A stretch of DNA of 7,839 nucleotides, taken from contig JAJXTL010000136.1 in NCBI GenBank assembly GCA_021783855.1, forward strand, positions 1 to 7,839, written 5' to 3'. The translations under genes and the position numbers were made by a program. The notes beneath the pieces were generated by a model. That model was not told where the DNA came from and searched no databases. It saw only the letters and a list, made by a program, of their open reading frames with translations. The DNA comes from Pseudomonadota bacterium (GTDB lineage Bacteria; Pseudomonadota; Gammaproteobacteria; Burkholderiales; Gallionellaceae). Below, one piece after another: positions 1-5,599 of this stretch (within the stretch, counting starts at the first letter, position 1; the number at the start of each line of letters is the position of its first letter).

Positions 1-52
1 TCTGGATCATCGTTCTCTCTTCGATACTCATCTGCTTGTATATTTTTCCCAT
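1..52 (-). CDS. Transposase N-terminus, IS30-like (partial, runs off left edge)
   Basis: Reading the minus strand from an ATG at 52-50 gives 17 codons, MGKIYKQMSIEERTMIQ, before the window ends. This matches the usual opening of IS30-family DDE transposases, which begin with a short 'YxxLSxEERxxI' segment leading into a helix-turn-helix that binds the element's ends. The frame is open to the edge. An AGAGG ribosome-binding sequence lies 10 bases upstream of the ATG. Only the first few percent of a transposase of typically 300-400 residues is visible, so catalytic residues and intactness cannot be judged. The family call rests on this short stretch alone. Confidence 0.68.
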   Translation of the reverse strand, partial: MGKIYKQMSIEERTMIQ

Positions 53-79
53 GCAACATTTTCCTCTAAAAATGTTGCA
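52..79 (-). repeat. 11-bp perfect hairpin flanking the transposase ribosome binding site
   Basis: TGCAACATTTT at 52-62 and AAAATGTTGCA at 69-79 are exact reverse complements separated by six bases. On the transposase strand the loop reads TAGAGG, which is the ribosome-binding sequence, and the stem ends on the A of the ATG start. Transcripts entering the element from outside or starting near the end would fold here. Such leader hairpins limit transposase translation in several IS families. Whether this one inhibits or simply presents the loop is not known. Confidence 0.6.
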
Positions 80-98
80 CTTGGTTTTTGAGCGCGCC

Positions 99-299
99 AA
101 TCTAATTAATTGATTTTAATGATTTATCTGTGAATTCGGAATGACAAAAGAGAATAAATCAGTGCTAGCCTAGCCGAATTTTTTGGCCGATAATTTCTAA
201 TTAATCTATTTTGGATATATGTTTATTCTGCGATTTGTTTTATCATGTTGCAACCTGCTCAATTGAAGGCGGGGTCATTTAAACACGGAGAGTTCACAA
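99..299. other. AT-rich intergenic region upstream of the globin gene
   Basis: No open frame of convincing coding quality is present. The stretch contains a GCTAG-C-CTAGC inverted repeat at 164-174, a 7-base inverted pair GATTTAT (121-127) / ATAAATC (154-160), and the decamer TCTAATTAAT twice (101-110 and 196-205). It must carry the globin promoter. The clearest candidate is the sigma-28-like box listed separately. A weak sigma-70 alternative is TTGGCC (183-188) with TATTTT (207-212) at 18-base spacing. No clear FNR, NsrR or NnrR palindrome was found. Confidence 0.5.
186..193 (+). promoter_or_regulatory. Sigma-28-type -10 box (GCCGATAA) upstream of globin
   Basis: GCCGATAA is the full consensus -10 element of FliA (sigma-28) promoters. 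The same octamer occurs upstream of the chemoreceptor gene at 860-867. Here, however, the expected -35 position (167-174, AGCCTAGC) does not resemble TAAAGTTT, so the site is only half supported. It lies 106 bases before the globin start. Confidence 0.3.
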
Positions 300-761
300 A
301 TGGAAAATGCACTGCCAATTTTATTAGTTATGTCGCCATTTTTAGGTTTGGCACTCATGATACTTTTCAGCGGTAAAGCTGCCCCGATGGCAGCGCCGGA
401 ATCGCTTTACGAAAAACTGGGCGGAGAAGCTGCCGTGAATGCGGCGGTGGATATTTTTTACCGCAAGGTGTTGCAGGATGACCGCATCAAGCATTTTTTC
501 GCCAATACCGACATGACACGTCAGGCCGCCAAACAAAAGGCCTTTCTGACCATGGCCTTTGGCGGACCGAGTAATTACACGGGCGCGGATATGAGAAAAG
601 GTCACGCTCATCTTGTGGCGCAAGGGCTGAATGACGCTCATTTTGATGCGGTCATGGAACATCTGGGCAGTACATTGAAGGAACTCAATGTGCCGGGTCA
701 CTTGATCGCACAATGTGCAGCTACTGCAGAAAGCACTCGCAAGGATGTGTTGGGCAAGTAA
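300..761 (+). CDS. Membrane-anchored group 1 truncated hemoglobin
   Basis: This is a heme protein of the 2-on-2 globin family; group 1 members bind O2 and several detoxify NO. The globin fold runs from about residue 34 to 150. Aligning by eye to the Mycobacterium TrHbN pattern gives B10 Tyr54, E7 Gln75, E11 Gln79 and the proximal F8 His102 (in MRKGHAH), plus the GGP-YTGA turn at 88-96. All heme-pocket residues are therefore present. Unlike the usual soluble form of about 120 residues, it starts with a hydrophobic segment (residues 5-24) and a short Ala/Pro linker. GGAG at 287-290, nine bases before the ATG, supports this start over the internal Met30, which lacks a good ribosome binding site. 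There is no lipobox cysteine. Acidic residues before the segment and Lys26 after it suggest the globin faces the cytoplasm, but a poorly cleaved signal peptide is possible. The gene stands alone, with a terminator just downstream. Confidence 0.93.
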   Translation: MENALPILLVMSPFLGLALMILFSGKAAPMAAPESLYEKLGGEAAVNAAVDIFYRKVLQDDRIKHFFANTDMTRQAAKQKAFLTMAFGGPSNYTGADMRKGHAHLVAQGLNDAHFDAVMEHLGSTLKELNVPGHLIAQCAATAESTRKDVLGK

Positions 762-784
762 AATATCGCATTCTTACGGAAGGG

Positions 785-813
785 AAAAATCCCCGCGCGC
801 GGGGATTTTTTTT
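785..813 (+). terminator. Intrinsic terminator after the globin gene
   Basis: A GC-rich palindrome, AAAAATCCCCGCG / CGCGGGGATTTTT, occupies 785-810 and ends in a run of eight T (806-813), 24 bases past the globin stop. The run of five A on the left arm means it could also act on the opposite strand. It should separate globin transcription from the chemoreceptor downstream. Confidence 0.93.
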
Positions 814-840
814 GCGCGTCAAAAATAAAATCAGCGGATC

Positions 841-867
841 TCATGCTTCTGCAAGATTTGCCGATAA
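841..867 (+). promoter_or_regulatory. Sigma-28 (FliA) promoter for the chemoreceptor
   Basis: TCATGCTT (841-848), then 11 bases, then GCCGATAA (860-867). The -10 matches the FliA consensus at all eight positions and the -35 matches TAAAGTTT at five of eight, with exactly the consensus spacing. Transcription would start near 874, leaving a leader of about 70 bases. Chemoreceptors are classic late flagellar genes, so the promoter type fits the gene. Confidence 0.65.
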
Positions 868-872
868 TCGTT

Positions 873-900
873 TTTATAAAGATCAAAATTATTCTATACT
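873..900 (+). promoter_or_regulatory. Possible sigma-70 promoter for the chemoreceptor
   Basis: TTTATA (873-878) and TATACT (895-900) are separated by 16 bases. The -10 is five of six to consensus and the -35 four of six. A short inverted repeat CAGGC-GTAAT-GCCTG (904-918) lies at the expected start region. In an AT-rich leader such matches are common, so this is a weak second candidate beside the sigma-28 site. Confidence 0.25.
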
Positions 901-935
901 GGGCAGGCGTAATGCCTGGATAGGCTATAAGAAAA

Positions 936-949
936 GGGAGTAGGGATTG
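936..949 (+). promoter_or_regulatory. Ribosome binding site and TTG start of the chemoreceptor
   Basis: GGGAG at 936-940 is followed six bases later by TTG (947-949). No ATG or GTG lies in frame nearby, and the peptide from this TTG ([14 protein letters not shown]) aligns residue for residue with the start of Aer-type receptors, which fixes the start. Confidence 0.8.
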
Positions 950-3028
950 AAAAATAATTTGCCGGTTACGCAACATGAGCATCCTTTGATACGGGGCGCA
1001 CTGCTCGTTTCAAAAACCGATCTCAAGGGCGTGATTACCTATGCGAATGATGCTTTTGTCGAAATAAGCGGTTTTTCCAGGGAAGAATTGATCGGGAAAA
1101 GTCACAATATCGTGCGCCATCCCGATATGCCGCCTCAGGCTTTCAAATGGCTTTGGAATACCTTGTCAGAGGGGCTGCCCTGGCGCGGTATCGTTAAAAA
1201 TCGCTGCAAGAATGGCGATTATTACTGGGTCAAGGCATTGATATCGCCTATCAAGTCGGCAGACAAGGTGGTCGGTTATCTCTCGGTGAGGAGTGTTCCA
1301 TCCAGACATGAAATCACGCAGGCCGAAACGCTCTACAGAAAACTCAATGAGTCCGGCGCGCAGATCGGATCGAAATTTGACCGTTACAAATTCAAAAGTC
1401 TTTCCCTTAACCTGAAGATTCAATTGCTTATTCAGCCCATGTTGTTTGTCGTGCTGGCCAGTGCGACGTTTATGTTATATGGGCAGATGAAAACGTCCTT
1501 GCTGAATACGGCCAAACAGCGTTCCGAGGCGACTGCCATGCAGGTGATAGACAGCGCCAACATGCTGATGGTCACCGGGATGATTTCCGAACCCGCCAAC
1601 CGGCAATTGATGATCAGAAAAATTACCGAGGGCCAGCAACTCGCGTCATTGCGACTGATGCGCACCGATCAGGTAGTTAGGCAATTCGGCCCGGGGCTGC
1701 CTGAAGAGCATCTGGACGATCCGCTGGTGAAGCAGGTGATCGAGGAATCGGTAAGACAAGGCAAGCCCGTTCCTTATTTCGCACAGTCGACCGTGGACGG
1801 GAAGCTGATGTTCAGGGCCATTACGCCATACATTGAATCCCATTCGTTTCACGGCACCGACTGTTTAACCTGCCACACGGTCGAAGAAGGAAGTTCCAAC
1901 GGCGCTTCCGATATCACGCTGGATCTGACCGGGGACTTCAAACACCTTCATGATTTGCTGATCATTCTGATTTCATCTCAAATCGCGATACAGCTTTTCA
2001 TTTTTCTGGTGTTGAGAATGAGCTTCAAGAGATTTGTCGAGCGTCCGCTGATCGGTATGGAGAAGCAGTTCGAGGGCGTTATTGAAGGCAATCTGACGAG
2101 CGATATCGATATTTCCGGGCGGGATGAAACCGGGCGTCTGTACTGCAAGTTGCAGGTCATGCAATCGCAGATTCAGGTCATGCTCGACGAGATGGCGCTG
2201 GCTGCATCCATCATCATGGAACGCAGTACGGAACTGGACGAAAAGGTGGTGCAGGTTGCCGAACACTCGACCAATCAACGCAATAATATTCAGCAGATCA
2301 GCAGCGCCATGGAGGACTTCAGTAAATCCGTTTCTCAGGTGGCTCAGGATGCCGGAAATTCTGCGGGGGCGGCAATCAGTTCCCAGGTAATGATAGAGGA
2401 GAGTAATCAGCGGATGGAGAAAACCATCGAGTCAACCGCCAGAGTGGTTCAGGCTGTGCGATCCTCAAGCAATACGATAAACGATCTTAAAGAGGCCATA
2501 CAAAAGATAGGCGACATCAGCAAAGTCATCAAGGAAATTGCCGAACAAACCAATTTGCTCGCGCTGAATGCGGCGATCGAAGCTGCACGTGCAGGCGAGC
2601 AGGGCAGAGGGTTTGCGGTCGTGGCCGATGAGGTCAGAAAACTGGCGGAACGGACGGGTTCGAGCACAACCGATATAACCAACATGGTTGGCAACATTCA
2701 TGCGGTGAGCCAGAGCGCGGTTCTATCGATGCAGCAGGCCATCCGGGAGGTTGAGGAAGAGGCTGCAATTGTCAAGGAAAACGGGGAAACCCTGAGGAAA
2801 ATTATGGATACGGGCAGGCAGGTTGCCGGGAATGCGCAGCATATCGCCGACGTGTCCAACAATCAGTCAATCGCAAGCGCGGATGTCTCGAACAACCTTG
2901 AACAGGTATCCGAGTTGGTCAACAGCAATGCGCGCATCGCGGAAGATGCAAGGGCGGCCTCTCAGGAGTTGTCCAGATCAGCGGTGGAGTTGCAGGCGAT
3001 GATCAGGCAGTTAAACCGGCAAAGCTGA
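947..3028 (+). CDS. Aer-like PAS chemoreceptor with periplasmic c-type heme sensor domain
   Basis: A 693-residue methyl-accepting chemotaxis protein for energy, oxygen or redox taxis. Domains in order: a cytoplasmic PAS domain (about 15-120) in which Asn34, Arg57, His58, Asp60 and Trp70 fall at the same positions as in E. coli Aer, where this region binds FAD; TM1 (159-180); a periplasmic domain (about 181-336) with a CXXCH heme c motif at Cys306-Cys309-His310 followed by an EEGSSNGA turn; TM2 (337-357); HAMP (about 358-412); and a cytoplasmic signalling coiled coil with the conserved hairpin tip (530-570, [20 protein letters not shown] and onward) that contacts CheA and CheW. The heme domain resembles the PAS-fold heme c sensors of Geobacter receptors GSU0582 and GSU0935. 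There is no C-terminal CheR-tethering pentapeptide. The gene appears monocistronic. The two cofactor sites on opposite sides of the membrane are inferred from motifs and have not been shown by experiment. Confidence 0.93.
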   Translation: MKNNLPVTQHEHPLIRGALLVSKTDLKGVITYANDAFVEISGFSREELIGKSHNIVRHPDMPPQAFKWLWNTLSEGLPWRGIVKNRCKNGDYYWVKALISPIKSADKVVGYLSVRSVPSRHEITQAETLYRKLNESGAQIGSKFDRYKFKSLSLNLKIQLLIQPMLFVVLASATFMLYGQMKTSLLNTAKQRSEATAMQVIDSANMLMVTGMISEPANRQLMIRKITEGQQLASLRLMRTDQVVRQFGPGLPEEHLDDPLVKQVIEESVRQGKPVPYFAQSTVDGKLMFRAITPYIESHSFHGTDCLTCHTVEEGSSNGASDITLDLTGDFKHLHDLLIILISSQIAIQLFIFLVLRMSFKRFVERPLIGMEKQFEGVIEGNLTSDIDISGRDETGRLYCKLQVMQSQIQVMLDEMALAASIIMERSTELDEKVVQVAEHSTNQRNNIQQISSAMEDFSKSVSQVAQDAGNSAGAAISSQVMIEESNQRMEKTIESTARVVQAVRSSSNTINDLKEAIQKIGDISKVIKEIAEQTNLLALNAAIEAARAGEQGRGFAVVADEVRKLAERTGSSTTDITNMVGNIHAVSQSAVLSMQQAIREVEEEAAIVKENGETLRKIMDTGRQVAGNAQHIADVSNNQSIASADVSNNLEQVSELVNSNARIAEDARAASQELSRSAVELQAMIRQLNRQS

Positions 3029-3030
3029 TT

Positions 3031-3062
3031 CGCCCGGGGCGCTTCCCGGCATGTCCGGGAAG
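3031..3062. terminator. Hairpins between convergent genes
   Basis: Two inverted repeats fill the 35-base gap between the chemoreceptor and DUF1841 stops. CTTCCCGG (3042-3049) and CCGGGAAG (3055-3062) form a perfect 8-bp stem with a 5-base loop. CGCCC-G-GGGCG (3031-3041) sits beside it. Neither is followed by a T run on either strand, so this is a probable bidirectional transcript end of the weak type rather than a canonical intrinsic terminator. Confidence 0.45.
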
Positions 3063-3063
3063 A

Positions 3064-3489
3064 TCAGCCGACGGATAAACAGTCCAGATAAACCGAGGCG
3101 TCCGGCTGGCTGCGATTTCGCTGCGCCTGCCAGATCATTTCGCTCAAACATTCCATCATGCGGTGCTGTGCGTCGTGTTCGGACTCGAACTGATGGGTCA
3201 GACGCACGAAATGCGCGCGGATGCCCGGTGGCTGATCGATGGAAATTTGCTCTTCGATAGTCAGGTGCATCATCAGGTGCAGGAAGGGATTGGGCTCGCC
3301 CTGCTCCGGCAGATATTCGCGATCCCGGAAACGCTCAGGGTCTTCAAATACCGCAAAATATTCGGGATGTTTTGCGATCAGTTGGGCTGCCAGATCTTCC
3401 AGCGGCGTCAGAATTTCATTCGCTCTTCGTTTGCGCCAGGTTTCAAAAATAAACAAACGTGCTTCGTCTCGGCTGGGGTTGAAAAACAT
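3064..3489 (-). CDS. DUF1841 family protein
   Basis: A 141-residue soluble, probably cytoplasmic protein of unknown function. It opens with MFFNPSRDEARLFIFETWRK and contains the central block NPFLHLMMHLTIEEQISIDQ (about 67-86), both typical of the DUF1841 family common in beta- and gammaproteobacteria. It has no signal peptide, membrane segment or cysteine-rich metal site; the histidines (His71, His75 and others) and acidic residues are spread along helices. Its ATG (3489-3487) directly abuts the nth stop codon with no intervening base, so it should be translated by coupling to nth. The pairing with nth is recurrent in betaproteobacteria, but it does not reveal a biochemical role and I do not assign one. 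Confidence 0.88.
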   Translation of the reverse strand: MFFNPSRDEARLFIFETWRKRRANEILTPLEDLAAQLIAKHPEYFAVFEDPERFRDREYLPEQGEPNPFLHLMMHLTIEEQISIDQPPGIRAHFVRLTHQFESEHDAQHRMMECLSEMIWQAQRNRSQPDASVYLDCLSVG

Positions 3490-4122
3490 TTAGTCGGCCT
3501 TTTGCTTGTATTCACACAGATCATAAATCAGACACTCGGCGCATTTTGGACTGCGTGCCCGGCAGATATAGCGGCCGTGCAGGATCAGCCAGTGATGCGC
3601 GTCATGCAGGTATTCAGCCGGTATCACCTTGAGCAGTTTTTTTTCCACTTCCAGCACGGTTTTCCCGGGCGCCAGACCGATGCGGTTGGCAAGGCGGAAA
3701 ATATGCGTATCCACCGCGATGGTGGGTTCCCCGAACGCCGTGTTGAGGATTACATTGGCAGTCTTGCGTCCCACGCCCGGCAACGCTTCGAGTGCTTCAC
3801 GCGTAATCGGCACGCAGCCTTGGTGCCGTTCGACCAGGATGCGACAGGTCTGAATCACGTGCTTGGCCTTGGTTTTGTATAGCCCGATGCGCTGGATGTA
3901 CTCGCGCAGTTTTTCTTCGCCCAGTTCGAGTATGGCTTCAGGGGTATTTGCGAGCGGGTAGAGTTGTCGGGTAGCGGCATTCACGCTGATATCGGTCGCC
4001 TGCGCCGAGAGCATCACGGCTACCAGCAGTTCAAACGGAGAGGAATATTCCAGTTCTGTGGTCGGATGCGGATTGGCGGCAGCCAGGCGCTCAAAGATTT
4101 GTCGGCGTTTGGCGGGGTTCAT
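3490..4122 (-). CDS. nth: Endonuclease III (DNA glycosylase/AP lyase)
   Basis: Removes oxidised pyrimidines from DNA and nicks the abasic site by beta-elimination in base excision repair. At 210 residues it is full length for Nth. The helix-hairpin-helix LPGVGRKTAN carries the catalytic Lys120, VDTH carries Asp138, and the C-terminal [4Fe-4S] ligands are Cys187-x6-Cys194-x2-Cys197-x5-Cys203, all at the E. coli positions. The opening MNPAKRRQIFERL is family-typical. Only 10 bases separate it from the mrr stop, and the upstream AGCAATCTCT offers almost no Shine-Dalgarno match, so translation may rely on coupling with mrr. In many proteobacteria nth directly follows the rnf/rsx genes; here the accessory genes intervene. 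DUF1841 follows with no gap. Confidence 0.97.
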   Translation of the reverse strand: MNPAKRRQIFERLAAANPHPTTELEYSSPFELLVAVMLSAQATDISVNAATRQLYPLANTPEAILELGEEKLREYIQRIGLYKTKAKHVIQTCRILVERHQGCVPITREALEALPGVGRKTANVILNTAFGEPTIAVDTHIFRLANRIGLAPGKTVLEVEKKLLKVIPAEYLHDAHHWLILHGRYICRARSPKCAECLIYDLCEYKQKAD

Positions 4123-4132
4123 AGAGATTGCT

Positions 4133-5068
4133 CTAGTCGATATCGAAGTAATCGATGTCTATTTTCTTTATTGTGTATGTAGTGGTTGTTGAAACACCAA
4201 TATCGTTATCAATCATTAGTTGTGTGAGTTTCTCTCCATCGATTAACACAATCTTCTTTTGTTGGAGACGTTTAACAAACTCAATGCCATCTCGCGTAAA
4301 ACTTGATGTGGTAATTAAAACTCCTTTTTGTGCTCCGTGTCCTTCAAGACTTCCCGTAAAGTCCCTTACTTCACGAGACGGAACAATGTTATCAACGCCA
4401 TACCTTTTTGCTTGCAGATAAATAATATCCAGCCCCAACTTGTCTTCTTTTATGATTCCATCTATACCACCATCACCCGTTTTCCCCAATGCTTGACCAG
4501 CATCTTTTCTTGAACCGCCATACCCCATTGCTACGAGCAAATCGACTACGAGTTGTTCGAAAAAAGCAGGGGGATTCTTTAGGATTGTTTCTAGCAGGCT
4601 GGAGGCAAGTTGGCTTCTTAAATCCTGATATGCATTTTCAAGTTGCTCTTCCGGGGTTGCAGGGTCAATTTCATCTTGAGTGGCGGGGTTGATATTTTGT
4701 TGGTTTCCTTCTGCTTGCGTATTACTGTTTTTCTTGTGAAACTTAACAAATTCCGGATATTGATTAAGTGTCTTAATCCGTATCGAGTGGGGGCCAGATT
4801 TTAGAAGATCTAGACCTCGTTGTGTAATCTTAAATTTCCCTCTTGATGGAAAGTCAAGCAAACATGCCTTTCCGAAGTAAGACTTAACCCAAGCCACACG
4901 ATTGTAAAATTTCGTTTGTCCTGATGTCATCGTTTCTTGAAGGTCTTCTTCCGATAGTTGAAGTTGATTTGCAATAACTTCACCCACTTCTGAAACGGTT
5001 CTTTCTTTCCCATCTTTGCATATTTGCAGAAACGGAAGCATTAAATCTTGAAATCCTGGCACGGCCAT
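4133..5068 (-). CDS. mrr: Mrr-like type IV restriction endonuclease
   Basis: A 311-residue homologue of E. coli Mrr (304 residues), which cleaves DNA carrying foreign methylation and responds to high-pressure or methyltransferase stress. Residues 1-95 form a winged-helix DNA-binding domain (Mrr_N), 110-145 a polar linker rich in Asn, Gln, Glu and Pro, and 160-290 the PD-(D/E)xK catalytic domain. Catalytic residues visible are Glu171, Asp203 in GDGGIDG and Gln219-Ala-Lys221 (QAKRY), so the nuclease looks intact. AAAGG seven bases before the ATG is a good ribosome binding site. Composition is unlike the neighbours: 4201-4260 has 19 G+C of 60 bases, against 33 of 60 at 3901-3960 in nth. With its position between rnfE and nth, this indicates horizontal acquisition. 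No methyltransferase is adjacent, as expected for type IV. Confidence 0.93.
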   Translation of the reverse strand: MAVPGFQDLMLPFLQICKDGKERTVSEVGEVIANQLQLSEEDLQETMTSGQTKFYNRVAWVKSYFGKACLLDFPSRGKFKITQRGLDLLKSGPHSIRIKTLNQYPEFVKFHKKNSNTQAEGNQQNINPATQDEIDPATPEEQLENAYQDLRSQLASSLLETILKNPPAFFEQLVVDLLVAMGYGGSRKDAGQALGKTGDGGIDGIIKEDKLGLDIIYLQAKRYGVDNIVPSREVRDFTGSLEGHGAQKGVLITTSSFTRDGIEFVKRLQQKKIVLIDGEKLTQLMIDNDIGVSTTTTYTIKKIDIDYFDID

Positions 5069-5115
5069 GATGTTACCTTTCTTGAGTGCCTGGGGGCGCA
5101 GGCTTTATTATTTCC

Positions 5116-5146
5116 ATTATCTAAAAAAATTATTAGACAAAATCAA
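5116..5146 (-). promoter_or_regulatory. Candidate promoter for mrr
   Basis: On the minus strand TTGATT (5146-5141) and GATAAT (5121-5116) are separated by 19 bases, slightly longer than ideal, in an AT-rich stretch that ends 47 bases before the mrr ATG. It would let mrr, nth and DUF1841 be expressed apart from the rnf genes. Match quality is moderate. Confidence 0.35.
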
Positions 5147-5160
5147 GCACACAAGACGGC

Positions 5161-5214
5161 TCGTGGTGAGCTTGTCGAACCATGATCGGCCCTTCGACGG
5201 GCTCAGGGCGAACG
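5161..5214. repeat. Dispersed intergenic repeat (imperfect inverted repeat)
   Basis: The stretch begins GGTGAGCTTGTCGAACCATG and continues with CCCTTCGACGGGCTCAGGGC. It belongs to a very common bacterial interspersed repeat whose chance translation reads VSLSNH-RPFDGLRAN and is often mis-annotated as small proteins. The two arms, GAGCTTGTCGAA (5168-5179) and TTCGACGGGCTC (5192-5203), pair with two central mismatches around a 12-base loop. It lies between the remnant frame and the mrr promoter and could form a hairpin in the transcript. I recognise it from memory as a recurrent element; copy number in this genome is not visible. Confidence 0.75.
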
Positions 5215-5230
5215 ATTTTCGGATAATGGA

Positions 5231-5281
5231 TTACTCGGAATCATTTCTCACGTTCAATGATGCTGCGTAGGTCAGGCTCAT
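5231..5281 (-). pseudogene. Probable remnant of the nucleotidyltransferase partner gene
   Basis: The nucleotidyltransferase stop overlaps an ATG by one base (TGATG), the classic arrangement for a co-translated second gene. The frame reads MSLTYAASLNVRNDSE and then stops at TAA (5233-5231). Small MNT nucleotidyltransferases of this type are normally followed by a HEPN or similar partner of 100-150 residues. The preserved start with an early stop, followed 17 bases later by the dispersed repeat, suggests that the partner was cut off by a deletion or rearrangement. I cannot identify the family from 16 residues, and it could instead be a chance frame. Confidence 0.35.
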
Positions 5282-5586
5282 CAGAGTTTAACCCCGGTTT
5301 GTTTGGCAACTTCATAGATAGGCAGGTTTCCCTTGAATCCCGGGCGACGGATCACCACATCGATTTTCTGCTCGCCCAGCCTTTTGTACAGGGCCACCAA
5401 AAAGCGCAGCTTGGATTCGACTATGGCCTCAGCGTTGTCGGTTGTGGATTCAATATACAAATCAATATCACCGCCCCGGGCGGCATCATCCACCCTCGAT
5501 CCAAACAGCCACACGTTCGCTTCCGCACCAAAATTTTCGGTAACGGCGGTGCGTATGATTGAACACTGTTGATCGTTCAGGCGCAT
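5281..5586 (-). CDS. Small MNT-type nucleotidyltransferase
   Basis: A 101-residue protein of the minimal nucleotidyltransferase (MNT) group of the polymerase-beta superfamily. Gly29-Ser30 in LFGSR and Asp40-Ile-Asp42 in GGDIDLYIE form the metal and nucleotide site, with Asp76 in KIDVVI as the third carboxylate, so all catalytic residues are present. In MNT-HEPN toxin-antitoxin pairs such proteins act as antitoxins that AMPylate a HEPN RNase. No HEPN gene is present downstream, only a 16-codon remnant. The start at MRLNDQQ is chosen because homologues begin there; a longer reading to 5661 would overlap rnfE by 62 bases. The ribosome binding site is weak (CACGGCAAAACC) and the start is 13 bases after the rnfE stop, suggesting dependence on rnf transcription. 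Function as a stand-alone protein is unknown. Confidence 0.88.
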   Translation of the reverse strand: MRLNDQQCSIIRTAVTENFGAEANVWLFGSRVDDAARGGDIDLYIESTTDNAEAIVESKLRFLVALYKRLGEQKIDVVIRRPGFKGNLPIYEVAKQTGVKL

Positions 5587-5599
5587 GGTTTTGCCGTGT

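Larger units (their letters stand above)
1..98 (-). mobile_element. End of an IS30-like insertion sequence
   Basis: The transposase start at 52 implies that the left end of an insertion sequence lies a short way to its right. IS30-family leaders are usually only some tens of bases long, so the terminal inverted repeat should fall between about 70 and 105. The GC-rich block GAGCGCGCC at 90-98 is followed abruptly by very AT-rich sequence, which I take as the likely boundary. The second inverted repeat is outside the window, so the exact end and any target duplication cannot be seen. Confidence 0.4.

Noticed and set aside
110..123. FNR-like site TTGAT-TTTA-ATGAT
   Set aside because: The left half matches TTGAT but the right half is ATGAT rather than ATCAA, so there is no dyad symmetry.
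101..205. Decamer TCTAATTAAT repeated at 101-110 and 196-205
   Set aside because: It is low-complexity AT sequence; flanks differ and two copies in an AT-rich region are not strong evidence of a duplication or target site.
713..943. 76-codon plus-strand frame between globin and chemoreceptor
   Set aside because: It runs from within the globin gene across the strong terminator hairpin and through the promoter region, with no ribosome binding site or recognisable domain.
3163..3882. 239-codon plus-strand frame opposite DUF1841 and nth
   Set aside because: It lies antisense to two genes with clear family motifs and complete active sites; its own translation shows no domain.
5067..5270. Plus-strand 67-codon frame between mrr and the nucleotidyltransferase
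   Set aside because: Its middle is the chance translation of the dispersed repeat (VVSLSNHDRPFDGLRAND), a well-known source of false small proteins, and it starts inside the mrr start codon region.
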